Shown: positions 46,032 to 55,779, numbered from the stretch's first letter. The stretch: DNA of 64,000 nucleotides from Sinorhizobium sp. A49 (GCF_002002725.1 NZ_MUNW01000077.1:1-64000), one strand, 5' to 3'. Notes: a model not told the origin generated them from the sequence alone. Program-made: numbers and translations.

Positions 46032-47327
46032 ATGGGCGAATTCGTAATCAAGATGCCGGATGTCGGCGAAGGCGTGGCCGAGGCCGAGCTGGTCGAATGG
46101 CATGTGAAACCCGGCGATCCCGTGCGCGAGGACATGATCCTCGCCGCCGTGATGACCGACAAGGCAACAGTCGAAATCCCCTCGCCGGTCAACGGCACGG
46201 TAATCTGGCTCGGCGCCGAGATCGGCGATACGGTTGCGGTCAAGGCGCCGCTGGTGCGCATCGAAATCGCCGGCGAAGGCGCCAATGCGCCTGCAGCCGA
46301 AGAAAAATCGGCGGCCAAGGCGGAAGACAAGCCTTCGGCAAAAGCTGAAACTCCCGCCGCACAGCCGAGCCAGCCGGCAAAGGTCGAGGCGAAGGCAGAG
46401 GCGAAGACGCCCGCACCGGCCAGGAACGGCGTACATGTGGCACCCGAGCGGCTGGAAAAGGCGCTGGCCTCGCCGGCCGTGCGCCAACGCGCCCGCGAAA
46501 GCGGCGTCGACCTGCGCCAGGTGACCGGCACCGGCCCTGCCGGCCGCATCACGCATGACGACCTCGATCTGTTTCTGGCTCGCGGCGCCCAGCCCGTCGC
46601 AGCCCCGGCAGGGCTCGTGCGCAAGACCGCGGTCGACGAGATCAAGGTGACCGGCCTTCGCCGCCGCATCGCCGAGAAGATGACGCTGTCGACCTCGCGC
46701 ATTCCCCACATCACCTATGTGGAGGAGGTCGACATGACAGCGCTGGAAGACCTGCGCACGATGATGAACCGCGATCGCAAGCCGGATCAGCCGAAGCTGA
46801 CGATCCTGCCCTATCTCATGCGCGCGATGGTCAGGGCGATCGCCGATCTACCCGGCGTCAACTCCACCTTCGACGACGGCGCCGGCATCATCAGTCGTCA
46901 CCACGCCGTACACATCGGCATCGCCACGCAGACGCCGGCGGGCCTGACTGTGCCGGTCGTGCGCCACGCCGAAGCGCGCGGCATCTGGGATTGCGCGGTC
47001 GAGCTCAACCGGCTGGCAGAAGCGGCGCGCACCGGCACCGCGACCCGTGACGAGCTTACCGGATCGACCATCACCATCTCGTCGCTCGGGGCGCTCGGCG
47101 GCATCGTCTCGACGCCTGTCATCAACCACCCGGAAGTCGCGATCGTCGGCGTCAACAAGCTGGCGGTTCGCCCGGTCTGGGACGGCACGCAGTTCGTGCC
47201 GCGCAAGATCATGAACCTGTCGTCGAGCTTCGATCACCGCGTCATCGACGGCTGGGATGCGGCGACCTTCGTGCAACGGGTGAAGACCCTGCTCGAAACG
47301 CCGGCGCTGATTTTCGTGGAGGCATGA
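46032..47327 (+). CDS. bkdB: Branched-chain 2-oxoacid dehydrogenase E2 (lipoamide acyltransferase)
   Basis: Forms the core of the complex and transfers the acyl group to CoA. 431 residues: one lipoyl domain with the lipoylated Lys44 in VMTDKATVEIPSP, an Ala/Lys/Pro linker (about 85-135), a peripheral-subunit-binding domain (ASPAVRQRARESGVDLRQVTGTGPAGRI) and the catalytic domain ending in SSSFDHRVIDGWDAATF with the active His and Asp. Starts 2 bases after bkdAb. Confidence 0.96.
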   Translation: MGEFVIKMPDVGEGVAEAELVEWHVKPGDPVREDMILAAVMTDKATVEIPSPVNGTVIWLGAEIGDTVAVKAPLVRIEIAGEGANAPAAEEKSAAKAEDKPSAKAETPAAQPSQPAKVEAKAEAKTPAPARNGVHVAPERLEKALASPAVRQRARESGVDLRQVTGTGPAGRITHDDLDLFLARGAQPVAAPAGLVRKTAVDEIKVTGLRRRIAEKMTLSTSRIPHITYVEEVDMTALEDLRTMMNRDRKPDQPKLTILPYLMRAMVRAIADLPGVNSTFDDGAGIISRHHAVHIGIATQTPAGLTVPVVRHAEARGIWDCAVELNRLAEAARTGTATRDELTGSTITISSLGALGGIVSTPVINHPEVAIVGVNKLAVRPVWDGTQFVPRKIMNLSSSFDHRVIDGWDAATFVQRVKTLLETPALIFVEA

Positions 47328-47334
47328 GGCGAAC

Positions 47335-48729
47335 ATGAAGGAAATCTCCTGCAAGCTGCTCGTCATCGGCGCCGGCCCCGGCGGCTATATCTGCGCCATC
47401 CGCGCCGGCCAGCTCGGCGTCGACACCGTGATCGTCGAGAAGGCAAAGGCCGGCGGCACCTGCCTCAATGTCGGCTGCATTCCATCGAAGGCGCTGATCC
47501 ATGCCGCCGACGAATTCCATAAATTGCGCTCGGCCGCCTCGGGCCGCAGCCCGCTCGGCCTGTCGCTCGCCAACCCGACGATCGACCTCGCCCGCACCGT
47601 CGCCTGGAAGGACGGCATTGTCGGCCGGCTGAACGGCGGCGTCACCGGCCTGCTGAAGAAGGCCGGCGTCAAGGCCGTCATCGGGACGGCTCGTTTCGTC
47701 GACGGCAAGACCGTCGATGTCGAGACAGAGACCGGCCTGCAGCGCATTCGCGCCGAAGCGATCGTCATCGCCACCGGCTCGGCTCCCATCGAGCTTGCCG
47801 ACATGCCCTTCGGCGGCCAGGTCATTTCCTCGACCGAGGCGCTGTCGCTGAAGAGTGTTCCCGCCAGCGTCGCCGTCATCGGCGGTGGTTACATCGGGCT
47901 GGAACTCGGCACCGCCTTTGCCAAACTCGGCGCCCATGTCACCGTGCTCGAGGCGCAGGCGCGCATCCTGCCGCAATATGACGCCGAGCTGTCGAAGCCG
48001 ATCGCCAAGCGCCTCGGCGAACTCGGCGTCGAGGTGTTTACCCAGACGGTCGCCAAGGGGCTCGCTGCCGACGGAAAGATCCTGCTTGCCGAGCATAATG
48101 GCCGCCCGATCGAAGTGCCGGCCGAAAAGGTGCTGGTGACGGTCGGCCGCCGACCGGTGACCGACGGCTTCGGGCTCGAGGAGATCGATCTCGACCGTGC
48201 CGGAAAATTTATCCGCATCGACGACCAGTGCCGCACCTCGATGCGTGGCATCTATGCGATCGGCGACGTCACCGGCGAGCCGATGCTGGCGCACCGCGCC
48301 ATGGCGCAAGGCGAAATGGTCGCGGAGATCGTTGCCGGCAACAAGCGCGCCTGGGACAAGCGCTGCATTCCTGCCGTCTGCTTCACCGACCCGGAGATCG
48401 TGACCGCGGGGCTTTCGCCGGAGGAAGCGCGCGCCAGCGGCATCGAAATCAAGATCGGCCAGTTCCCCTTCCAGGCGAACGGCCGCGCCATGACGACGTT
48501 GTCGGAAGACGGTTTCGTGCGCGTCGTCGCCCGCGCCGACAACCACCTGGTTCTCGGCATCCAGGCGGTCGGCCACGGAGTGTCGGAACTTTCGGCAAGT
48601 TTCGGTCTGGCGATCGAGATGGGCGCGCGGCTGGAAGACATCGCCGGCACGATCCACGCCCATCCGACCCAATCGGAAGCGTTTCAGGAAGCGGCGCTCA
48701 AGGCGCTGGGACACGCACTGCATATATGA
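47335..48729 (+). CDS. lpdV: Dihydrolipoyl dehydrogenase (E3)
   Basis: Reoxidises the lipoyl groups of the complex with NAD+. 464 residues. FAD motif VIGAGPGGYICAIRAGQLG, redox disulfide GGTCLNVGCIPSKA (two Cys, four residues apart), NAD-binding VIGGGYIGLELGTAFAKLG, and the C-terminal catalytic HAHPTQSEAF. The gene belongs to the bkd operon and so probably serves BCKDH specifically; other lpd copies are expected elsewhere. Confidence 0.96.
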   Translation: MKEISCKLLVIGAGPGGYICAIRAGQLGVDTVIVEKAKAGGTCLNVGCIPSKALIHAADEFHKLRSAASGRSPLGLSLANPTIDLARTVAWKDGIVGRLNGGVTGLLKKAGVKAVIGTARFVDGKTVDVETETGLQRIRAEAIVIATGSAPIELADMPFGGQVISSTEALSLKSVPASVAVIGGGYIGLELGTAFAKLGAHVTVLEAQARILPQYDAELSKPIAKRLGELGVEVFTQTVAKGLAADGKILLAEHNGRPIEVPAEKVLVTVGRRPVTDGFGLEEIDLDRAGKFIRIDDQCRTSMRGIYAIGDVTGEPMLAHRAMAQGEMVAEIVAGNKRAWDKRCIPAVCFTDPEIVTAGLSPEEARASGIEIKIGQFPFQANGRAMTTLSEDGFVRVVARADNHLVLGIQAVGHGVSELSASFGLAIEMGARLEDIAGTIHAHPTQSEAFQEAALKALGHALHI

Positions 48730-48795
48730 GCGGCGTACCGGTGAAATAGCGCCCACCAGCGCTAACCGTTGCCTTTTGCCGTATGGGAGAAAGAC

Positions 48796-49977
48796 ATGAG
48801 CAGAACTGATCCGATCGTCATAGTGTCGGCCGCGCGCACCCCGATGGGCTCCTTTCAGGGCAGCCTGAAAGATCTGACCGCACCGGAAATCGGCGCCATA
48901 GCGCTCAAGGCAGCACTCGACCGCGCTGGCCTTGACGCTGTCGACGAGGTGCTGATGGGCAATGTACTGCCGGCCGGCATCGGCCAGAACCCGGCGCGCC
49001 AGGCTGCTCTTGGCGCCGGCCTTGGCAAGGAAACGCCTTCGACGACCATTTCCAAAGTCTGCGGCTCCGGCATGAAGGCCCTGATGCTCGGCCACGACGC
49101 GCTCCTTTCGGGCAGCGCGTCGGTGCTTGCCGTCGGCGGCATGGAGTCGATGACCAACGCCCCATATCTGTTGCCGAAGGCGCGTGGCGGCTTCCGCTTG
49201 GGGCATGGCGAGGTCAAGGATCACATGTTCATCGACGGTCTTGAGGACGCCTATTCCGGCCGGCTGATGGGCACCTATGCCGAAGACACGGCCGAACACT
49301 ACCAGTTCTCGCGCACCGATCAGGACGCGTTTGCGCTTCGCTCGCTGGAGCGCGCCAATCGGGCAGCCGAGGATGGTTCCTTTGCCGAGGAAACGGTGGC
49401 AGTCAGCGGCGCCGGCAAGCGGCAGACCGCTAATCTTGATCGCGACGAGCAGCCGACCAAATCGGATCCGGCAAAGATCCCGAAGCTGAAAGCCGCTTTC
49501 CGGGATGGCGGCAGCGTGACGGCCGCCAATTCGTCGTCGATCTCCGACGGGGCTGCGGCGCTGATCTTGATGCGTGCAAGCGAGGCGGAAAAACGGGGGC
49601 TCACGCCCCTTGCCGTCGTCGCTGGCCATGCCGCGCATGCGCAGGAACCGGCCTGGTTTACCACCGCACCGATCGGCGCGATCGACAAACTGATGGCCAA
49701 GCTTGCCTGGGAGAAGGGCAGCGTCGGCCTTTACGAAATCAACGAGGCCTTCGCCGTGGTCGCGATGGCCGCAATCCGCGATCTCGGGCTTTCCGACGAG
49801 ATCGTCAACATCAACGGCGGCGCCTGTGCGCTCGGCCACCCGATCGGCGCCTCTGGCGCCCGCATCATCGTGACGCTCCTGCACGCCATGCGCGCCAAGA
49901 ACGTCAAGCGCGGTATCGCATCGCTCTGCATCGGTGGCGGCGAGGCGACAGCGGTCGGGCTGGAGCTGTTGCAATAA
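48796..49977 (+). CDS. Acetyl-CoA C-acetyltransferase (thiolase)
   Basis: 393-residue thiolase. Nucleophilic Cys in ISKVCGSGMKALMLG near residue 90, His in NGGACALGHPIGASGARI, and second Cys in ASLCIGGGEATAVGLELL. It could cleave or form acetoacetyl-CoA or branched 3-oxoacyl-CoA. Located 66 bases after lpdV on the same strand, it fits the thiolytic end of leucine/isoleucine breakdown. Start ATG 48796 has GGGAGAAAG upstream. Confidence 0.93.
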   Translation: MSRTDPIVIVSAARTPMGSFQGSLKDLTAPEIGAIALKAALDRAGLDAVDEVLMGNVLPAGIGQNPARQAALGAGLGKETPSTTISKVCGSGMKALMLGHDALLSGSASVLAVGGMESMTNAPYLLPKARGGFRLGHGEVKDHMFIDGLEDAYSGRLMGTYAEDTAEHYQFSRTDQDAFALRSLERANRAAEDGSFAEETVAVSGAGKRQTANLDRDEQPTKSDPAKIPKLKAAFRDGGSVTAANSSSISDGAAALILMRASEAEKRGLTPLAVVAGHAAHAQEPAWFTTAPIGAIDKLMAKLAWEKGSVGLYEINEAFAVVAMAAIRDLGLSDEIVNINGGACALGHPIGASGARIIVTLLHAMRAKNVKRGIASLCIGGGEATAVGLELLQ

Positions 49978-49982
49978 AGTTT

Positions 49983-50011
49983 GAGCGCTGCCGGTCGAAC
50001 CGGCAGCGCTC
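49983..50011 (+). terminator. Hairpin after the thiolase gene
   Basis: GAGCGCTGCCGGT and ACCGGCAGCGCTC pair perfectly over 13 bp with a 3-base loop, starting 6 bases after the stop codon. No T-run follows on this strand, but the strength and position suggest the end of the bkd transcript. Confidence 0.65.
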
Positions 50012-50080
50012 ATCGTCTCGCGGGTGGGCTACTGATCGGCCCGCCATTTAATGCGCGTCGCGATCTTTCAGATTCGCTTG

Positions 50081-50155
50081 GCGCGCTTTAAGGTCTTGTT
50101 TTCACGCATGTCGTTATCGCAAAACCGCGGCACACTTTTGCGCGCCATGCTTTAG
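50081..50155. repeat. Rhizobiaceae intergenic repeat (AAAGCATGTCGC-type)
   Basis: Read on the minus strand this contains AAAGCATGGCGCGCAAAAGT, GCGGTTTTGCGATAACGACA and a TTAAAGCGCGC end. I recognise this from memory as a short intergenic repeat that recurs in many copies in Rhizobium and Sinorhizobium genomes. GCAAAA and TTTTGC arms allow folding. It reaches into the purU stop codon (50152-50154). Function is unknown. Confidence 0.6.
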
Positions 50156-51036
50156 CCCATGCGCTCGGAGGCGTAAGAGCCGGGGCTCGCCGGGAAGACG
50201 ACGACGCGGTTGCCGTTGATGAAACAACGGTGGTGGATATGGGCGTGAACGGCGCGCGCCAGCACCTGGCTTTCCACGTCGCGGCCGATCGACACGTAAT
50301 CCTCGGCGCTCTGGGCATGGGTGATGCGGGCGATGTCCTGCTCGATGATCGGACCCTCGTCGAGATCCTCGGTGACGTAATGCGCCGTGGCGCCGATCAG
50401 CTTAACGCCGCGCTCATAGGCCTGCTTGTAGGGGTTGGCGCCCTTGAATGACGGCAGGAACGAGTGATGGATGTTGATGATCCGGCCCGACATCTTCTTG
50501 CAGAGCTGGTCGGACAGAACCTGCATGTAGCGGGCGAGCACGACGAGATCGGCATCCGTCTGCTCGACGATCTCCAGCATGCGCGCTTCCGCCTGCGGCT
50601 TGTTGTCCTTCGTCACCTTGATGTGGTGGAAGGGGATGTCGTGGTTGACGACCACCTTCTGGTAATCGAAGTGGTTGGAGATGACGGCGACGATATCGAT
50701 CGGCAGCGCCCCGATCTTCCAGCGATAGAGCAGGTCGTTGAGGCAATGGCCGAAACGCGACACCATCAGCACCACCTTCATGCGCTCTTCGCTGTCGCGG
50801 ATCTCGCAAGTCATGTCGAAGCGCTTGACGACAGGCGCGAAGCCTTCCCTCAATTCTTCGATCTTTGCGCCTTCCTGGCTGATGAAGGTCAGCCGCATGA
50901 AGAACAGGCCGGTCTGCAGATCGTCGAACTGCGAACTGTCGGTGATGTAACAGCCTTTTTCAGCGAGATAACCGGTGATGGCAGCAACGATGCCGCGGGT
51001 GGACTTGCAGGTGACGGTCAGCACATAGCTTTTCAT
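50152..51036 (-). CDS. purU: Formyltetrahydrofolate deformylase
   Basis: Hydrolyses 10-formyl-THF to formate and THF, balancing one-carbon pools. 294 residues: N-terminal ACT domain (YVLTVTCKSTRGIVAAITGYLAEKGCYI) then a formyltransferase-like domain with the catalytic Asn/His/Asp in IINIHHSFLPSFKGANPYKQA and TEDLDEGPIIEQD. The ATG at 51036 is chosen over the longer frame from 51141. It follows maiA by 164 bases on the same strand, so it may belong to the homogentisate operon or stand alone. Confidence 0.95.
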   Translation of the reverse strand: MKSYVLTVTCKSTRGIVAAITGYLAEKGCYITDSSQFDDLQTGLFFMRLTFISQEGAKIEELREGFAPVVKRFDMTCEIRDSEERMKVVLMVSRFGHCLNDLLYRWKIGALPIDIVAVISNHFDYQKVVVNHDIPFHHIKVTKDNKPQAEARMLEIVEQTDADLVVLARYMQVLSDQLCKKMSGRIINIHHSFLPSFKGANPYKQAYERGVKLIGATAHYVTEDLDEGPIIEQDIARITHAQSAEDYVSIGRDVESQVLARAVHAHIHHRCFINGNRVVVFPASPGSYASERMG

Positions 51037-51200
51037 CGGTATCTGTCTCTCGCTCCAGAGGTTTTTCCGGCCCCCCTTATACGGCCAGTCACCGCGAAAA
51101 CTAGCGCGACCTTTGACCGCCTGTCGATCCATTCGCGACATCGGCTGGACGGAACCGGCCAGACGGCGACGGAGCGGCTTGGCAACGGGGGCTCAGATGC

Positions 51201-51839
51201 CTAACGCGGGGTGCGGTCGGGGTGGGCGCGGGCAAAGGCGTCGATCTCGGCGCAGCGCTGATCGATCGCGACGAGTTTCGGGCAGGCGGAAAGATCGACG
51301 TCCCAGCGGCGGGCGTTGTAGACCTGCGGCACCAGACAGAAATCCGCCATCCCGGGCGCATCGCCGTGGCAGAAGTTGCCCGCGGCAGGGTGGTCAAGCA
51401 GGCGCTCGAAGGCAACCAGCCCCTCGCCGATGAATTTGCGCATCCAGTCGCGGCGCGCAGCCTCGCCATCCGCGGCATTGGCCATGACGTAGGTCACGAC
51501 GCCGAGGTTGCAGACGGGATGAATGTCCATGGCGATGGCATAGGACAACGCACGCACGCGCTGCCGTCCGGCAGCGTCATCGGGAAGGAAGCCAGTCTTT
51601 TCCCGTGTTTCCGCCAGATACTCGATGATGGCGAGCGATTGCGTGAAACGCTCGCCATCGATGTCGAGCACGGGCAGCAACCCTTGTGGATTGCGGTCGA
51701 GGTGTTCCGCCTGGCGATGGGCCTTAGCCAGCAGGTCCACCGGCACCGAACGATAGGGCTCTGCGAGGCAGTTGAGCGCAATGCGAACCCGGTAGCTCGC
51801 CGAGGACCGCCAATAGTCAAAAAGTACGGTCTCGTTCAC
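51201..51839 (-). CDS. maiA: Maleylacetoacetate isomerase
   Basis: Glutathione-dependent cis-trans isomerisation of maleylacetoacetate to fumarylacetoacetate. 212 residues, zeta-class GST: N-terminal thioredoxin-like domain with the active-site SSASYRVRIALN, glutathione site FTQSLAIIEYLAE, and helical C-terminal domain with FCLVPQVYNARRW. Third step of the homogentisate pathway; 33 bases after fahA on the same strand. Confidence 0.96.
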   Translation of the reverse strand: MNETVLFDYWRSSASYRVRIALNCLAEPYRSVPVDLLAKAHRQAEHLDRNPQGLLPVLDIDGERFTQSLAIIEYLAETREKTGFLPDDAAGRQRVRALSYAIAMDIHPVCNLGVVTYVMANAADGEAARRDWMRKFIGEGLVAFERLLDHPAAGNFCHGDAPGMADFCLVPQVYNARRWDVDLSACPKLVAIDQRCAEIDAFARAHPDRTPR

Positions 51840-51872
51840 GCCCTGCCCCTCGTCCCGCTCAATGCCTGGCCT

Positions 51873-52889
51873 TCAAGCCTTTTCGTAAGGCCCGACCGAC
51901 TGTTCGATCGCCCCGAAGATCGAGTGGCCGGCCTTGTCCTTCATTTCGATGCGCACGGTATCGCCGAAGCGCAGGAAATGCGTCTTCGGCGCGCCGCCGA
52001 CGATCGTCTCGATCATCCGCAGCTCGGCAATGCAAGAGTAGCCGGAGCCGCCTTCGGAGACCGACTTTCCGGGGCCGCCATCAAGCTTGTTGGAGACCGT
52101 ACCCGAACCGATGATCGTGCCTGCGGCAAGCGGCCTGGTCTTGGCCGCGTGCGCAATCAGCTGGCCGAAATCGAAGGTCATGTCGACACCGGCATCGGCC
52201 CGACCGAACGGCTTGCCGTTGAGATCGACATGAAGCGGCAGATGCAGCTTCCCGCCGTCCCAGGCATCGCCCAGTTCGTCTGGGGTTACTGCGACCGGCG
52301 AGAAGGCCGACGATGGCTTCGACTGGTAGAAGCCGAAACCCTTGGCGAGTTCGGCCGGGATGAGGCCACGCAGCGACACGTCATTGACGAGCATCACCAG
52401 GCGGATGGCGGCGCGCGCCTCCTCGATCGAAGCGCCCATCGCCACGTCGTCGACGACGACGGCGATCTCGCCTTCCATGTCGACGCCCCAGCTTTCATCC
52501 GCCATCAGGATCGGATCGCGCGGCGCGATGAAGCTGTCGGAGCCGCCCTGGTAGATCAGCGGATCGGTCCAGAAACTCGCCGGCATCTCGGCATTGCGGG
52601 CCTTTCGCACCAGCTCGACGTGATTGACGTAGGCAGAACCGTCGGCCCACTGATAGGCACGCGGCAGCGGCGAAAGCGCATCGTGTTCGTGGAAGCGGAT
52701 CGTCGGCTGCGCGCCGGTCTCGATGCCTTCGGCAACGCGTTCGAGCCGTGGGCCTGTGTGTTCCCAGTCGTCGAGTGCAGCCTGCAGCGTGCGGGCGATA
52801 TGCCCGACCTCGGAGCAGCGGGTGAGATCGCGGGAGACGACCGCGAGTTTTCCATCACGCGAGCCATCCTTGAGTGTCGCCAGTTTCAT
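51873..52889 (-). CDS. fahA: Fumarylacetoacetate hydrolase
   Basis: Cleaves fumarylacetoacetate to fumarate and acetoacetate, the last step of tyrosine breakdown. 338 residues, a bacterial FAH of the shorter type. Metal-binding region: SWGVDMEGEIAVVVDDVAMGAS and FSPVAVTPDELGDAW, then GTIIGSGTVSN with the catalytic segment. The first 20 residues (MKLATLKDGSRDGKLAVVSR) are typical. It starts 12 bases after the MBL hydrolase. Confidence 0.95.
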   Translation of the reverse strand: MKLATLKDGSRDGKLAVVSRDLTRCSEVGHIARTLQAALDDWEHTGPRLERVAEGIETGAQPTIRFHEHDALSPLPRAYQWADGSAYVNHVELVRKARNAEMPASFWTDPLIYQGGSDSFIAPRDPILMADESWGVDMEGEIAVVVDDVAMGASIEEARAAIRLVMLVNDVSLRGLIPAELAKGFGFYQSKPSSAFSPVAVTPDELGDAWDGGKLHLPLHVDLNGKPFGRADAGVDMTFDFGQLIAHAAKTRPLAAGTIIGSGTVSNKLDGGPGKSVSEGGSGYSCIAELRMIETIVGGAPKTHFLRFGDTVRIEMKDKAGHSIFGAIEQSVGPYEKA

Positions 52890-52901
52890 GCAATCCTCCC
52901 T

Positions 52902-53771
52902 CTACGCAGACGATTCGTCCGCAAGTTCCACAACAAGGCCGTCAGACGCGATCGTCAAGGCACCAGCCCAGCTTTTGCGCGTGGCCGCGGTCCAATCCGC
53001 CTCGCCGATCGAAGGGTCATCGGCCGGAATGAGATGGTGCAGCACCAGCCGTCCGACGCCAGCGGCCGCAGCGATTTGACCGGCCTCCTCGGCAAAGCTG
53101 TGGCTTGCCAGCAGATGTTCCTTCAGCCGCGCGCCGTTGCCGGTGCGCGCCACCAATCGGTCGACCCCTTCGGCCAGCATTGCCTCATGCACGAGGATGT
53201 CGGCACCAGCAGCAAAATCGGCGAGCGGTGGGAAGTAGGCGGTGTCGGCCGAAAACACCACGCTCGCGCCCGCATGGTCGAACCGCAGCGCGAAACAATC
53301 GGTGACCGGCGGATGATCGACGCGCAGCGCCGACACGGTCAGGCCGCCTTCGGTCCATACGGCGCCCTCGCCAAACTCGATGATGTCGACAAGGTCGCGC
53401 AGATCGGGTCGGCCCTCGTCGACGATGCGGATATCGATGTCGAATTTCATCGCCTGCAGGAAACCGTGCCAATAGTCGCGCGTTCCCGGCGGGCCGAAAA
53501 TGCGCACGGTGGTCGCAAGACCGGCGGTCCAGGCGGTGTGGATCAACGGCCCGAGCTCAAGCACGTGATCGGAATGCAGATGGGTGATGAAAACAATATC
53601 CAACACCTTGAGATTGACGCCGGCATCGGTGAGGCCGCGGGTAACACCGAGGCCGCAGTCGACGACGATGGTGCGGCCACCGATCTCAAGCAATGACGAG
53701 GTCGGCGAAGGGCCGCCCGGACGGATCGCCGGACCACCCTTGCTGCCGATGAGGACCAGTCGTGTCCTCAA
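52902..53771 (-). CDS. MBL-fold metallohydrolase (RNase Z-like)
   Basis: 289 residues with the zinc-binding motif [13 protein letters not shown] and later ligands in [11 protein letters not shown] and [11 protein letters not shown], matching the RNase Z/arylsulfatase-like metallo-beta-lactamase branch. TTG 53771 is proposed as start because it overlaps the hmgA stop (TTGA) and opens on the first strand ([12 protein letters not shown]). It lies inside the homogentisate operon, which suggests a supporting hydrolase such as lactone opening or detoxification; this is inference. No signal peptide. Confidence 0.85.
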   Translation of the reverse strand: MRTRLVLIGSKGGPAIRPGGPSPTSSLLEIGGRTIVVDCGLGVTRGLTDAGVNLKVLDIVFITHLHSDHVLELGPLIHTAWTAGLATTVRIFGPPGTRDYWHGFLQAMKFDIDIRIVDEGRPDLRDLVDIIEFGEGAVWTEGGLTVSALRVDHPPVTDCFALRFDHAGASVVFSADTAYFPPLADFAAGADILVHEAMLAEGVDRLVARTGNGARLKEHLLASHSFAEEAGQIAAAAGVGRLVLHHLIPADDPSIGEADWTAATRKSWAGALTIASDGLVVELADESSA

Positions 53772-55135
53772 GACCAGTCGCCTTCCGGCGTGCCGTTGAA
53801 GCGCTTTTTCAGGTCGGTCCAGCAATCGATATAGTTGTCCTGCAACGTCTCCAGTTCGGCGGCGAAGCGGGTCAGCTGCTGCGGGAAGCGGGTCTCGAAC
53901 ATGAAGGCCATGGTATGGTCGAGCTTGACCGGTTTCAACTCGCTATTTGTCGCCTTCTCGTAGCCGGTCGCATCCGGCCCATGCGCCAGCATCATGTTGT
54001 GCAGGCTCATGCCGCCGGGCACGAAGCCTTCTTCCTTGGCATCGTAGCGGCCATAGATCAGGCCCATGAACTCGCTCATGATGTTGCGGTGGTACCAGGG
54101 CGGACGGAAGGAATGTTCGGCCACCAGCCAGCGCGGCGGGAAAATGACGAAGTCGATGTTTGCCGTTCCCTCTTCGCCCGAGGGCGCCGTCAGCACCGTG
54201 AAGATCGACGGATCGGGGTGGTCGAACAGGATCGCGCCGACAGGCGAGAAGGTTCTGAGATCGTATTTGTAGGGCGCATAATTGCCGTGCCAGGCGATGA
54301 CGTCGAGCGGCGAATGGTCGATCTCGGTCACGTGGAAAGCGCCGCACCACTTCACATGCACGCGGCAGGGCGTTTCCTTTTCTTCGTAGGCCGCGACCGG
54401 CGTCTTGAAGTCGCGCGGATTGGCGAGGCAATTGGCGCCGATCGGCCCACGGTCGGGCAATGTGAACTTGGCACCGTAGTTTTCGCAGAGATAGCCGCGC
54501 CAGACCTTTTCCTCGCCAAGGCGGGTCACCTTGAACATCGTACCGCGCGGCACAAGGCAGATTTCCGAGGGTTCGACATCCATCTTGCCGAGCTCGGTGA
54601 ACACCTGGATGGCGCCGCATTCCGGCACGATCAGAAGCTCGCCATCGGCGTTGAAGAAGTAGTCGTCGACCATGTCGGCGTTGAAGGCGTAGGCGTGCGC
54701 GGCCATGCCGCCCTGCGTCAGCGCGTCGCCCGCCGTCGTCATGGTGCGAATGCCTTCGAGGAAATTCAATTTCTCTGATGGCGCCGGCAGCGGCCCCCAG
54801 CGCAGCTGACCGAGCGCCAGCGAATGATCGGCCGCGTGCGGCGCGGTCTTCCAGTGCGGATAGTCGATCTTCTGAAAGCGCCCGGTGTGGCGCACGCTCG
54901 GGCGAATGCGGTAGAGCCAGGAGCGCTCGTTGGTGCCGCGCGGCGCGGTAAAGGGCGAGCCGGAGAGCTGCTCGGCATAGAGACCGTAGGCGCATTTCTG
55001 CGGGCTGTTCTGGCCCTGCGGCAGGGCGCCGGGCAAGCTTTCTGTCTCGAAGTCGTTGCCGAAACCCGGCATGTAATCGAGCGTTTGACCCGCCGCCGAC
55101 CCGGCGCCCGCCTGCTTCTGTGCCTTGTCCAACAT
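53768..55135 (-). CDS. hmgA: Homogentisate 1,2-dioxygenase
   Basis: Iron(II)-dependent ring cleavage of homogentisate to maleylacetoacetate. 455 residues. The metal ligands are in [18 protein letters not shown] and [15 protein letters not shown]; the N-terminal [26 protein letters not shown] is a strong signature. ATG 55135 has GGAGGAGG upstream; an adjacent GTG (55138) is also possible. First gene of the leftward homogentisate operon, divergent from a marR-type gene. Confidence 0.97.
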   Translation of the reverse strand: MLDKAQKQAGAGSAAGQTLDYMPGFGNDFETESLPGALPQGQNSPQKCAYGLYAEQLSGSPFTAPRGTNERSWLYRIRPSVRHTGRFQKIDYPHWKTAPHAADHSLALGQLRWGPLPAPSEKLNFLEGIRTMTTAGDALTQGGMAAHAYAFNADMVDDYFFNADGELLIVPECGAIQVFTELGKMDVEPSEICLVPRGTMFKVTRLGEEKVWRGYLCENYGAKFTLPDRGPIGANCLANPRDFKTPVAAYEEKETPCRVHVKWCGAFHVTEIDHSPLDVIAWHGNYAPYKYDLRTFSPVGAILFDHPDPSIFTVLTAPSGEEGTANIDFVIFPPRWLVAEHSFRPPWYHRNIMSEFMGLIYGRYDAKEEGFVPGGMSLHNMMLAHGPDATGYEKATNSELKPVKLDHTMAFMFETRFPQQLTRFAAELETLQDNYIDCWTDLKKRFNGTPEGDWS

Positions 55136-55265
55136 CACCTGAACCTCCTCCTCTGGCGCCTGCCCCGCCGACGATCACGGTTGATCTCGGAAGACCAAGG
55201 CACGTTCAATGCGTGTGCGCACCAGTCCCAATCCTGATGGACGGCGGCGCGCTGTCGACCTATTA

Positions 55266-55298
55266 GTTGCAATCGTAACTATCGATTTTGTAACTATC
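55266..55298. promoter_or_regulatory. Repeated operator-like motif between hmgA and marR-type gene
   Basis: The 9-mer GTAACTATC occurs twice as a direct repeat, at 55275-55283 and 55290-55298, and AGTT-gcaatcgt-AACT (55265-55280) makes a small inverted repeat over the first copy. The site lies directly before the marR-type start codon and about 130 bases before hmgA, suited to autoregulation and control of the operon. Confidence 0.5.
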
Positions 55299-55302
55299 AA
55301 GG

Positions 55303-55779
55303 ATGCCACAGATGGCGGCCGATGGCTTCGAGCTCAATGCGTTCCTGCCTTACAGACTGAACCGCGCGGCCGAGTTCGTCGCCGTACGCTTCGCCGCCGA
55401 ATACAAGGCACGCTACCAGCTGACGCGGCCCGAGTGGCGAACGCTGGCAGCGCTTGGAAGCTCCGCCCGCGCCATGACGGCAACGGATGTCGGCACCCAT
55501 TCTGCCATGCACAAGACCAAGGTCAGCCGCGCCGTCTCTGGCCTGGAGGAGCGGCGCTGGCTGCAGCGCAGCGCGAACCAGGACGACCGCCGGCTGGAAC
55601 ATCTGGAACTGACCAAGGCCGGCCGGACCGCCTACCGCGAATTGACAGACCTCGCGAGCGCCTATCAGGCGCAACTCAATGACCTGATCGGGGCCAGTGG
55701 CCTGAAGGCGCTATGCACCGGCCTTGAAGCAATCGAGCGGGCGATTGACACGGCAGAGAAGCGCCCTTCCCGCAGCTGA
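55303..55779 (+). CDS. MarR-family regulator, likely of homogentisate genes
   Basis: 158 residues, winged-helix MarR. YQLTRPEWRTLAALGSSARAMTATDVGTHSAMHKTKVSRAVSGLEERRWLQRSANQDDRRLEHLELT covers the DNA-binding helices and wing. MarR proteins typically lose DNA binding when a phenolic ligand binds; homogentisate or 4-hydroxyphenylpyruvate would suit the setting, by inference. Divergent from hmgA across 167 bases. Confidence 0.9.
   Translation: MPQMAADGFELNAFLPYRLNRAAEFVAVRFAAEYKARYQLTRPEWRTLAALGSSARAMTATDVGTHSAMHKTKVSRAVSGLEERRWLQRSANQDDRRLEHLELTKAGRTAYRELTDLASAYQAQLNDLIGASGLKALCTGLEAIERAIDTAEKRPSRS

Noticed and set aside
47242-50013. Very long open frame (over 900 codons) on the minus strand opposite lpdV and the thiolase
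   Set aside because: It is a GC-codon-bias shadow: the plus strand holds complete, motif-bearing lpdV and thiolase genes, and the antisense protein has no recognisable domain. The same applies to long antisense frames at 3300-4775, 6878-8953, 9072-10073, 24589-26190 and 27778-29433.
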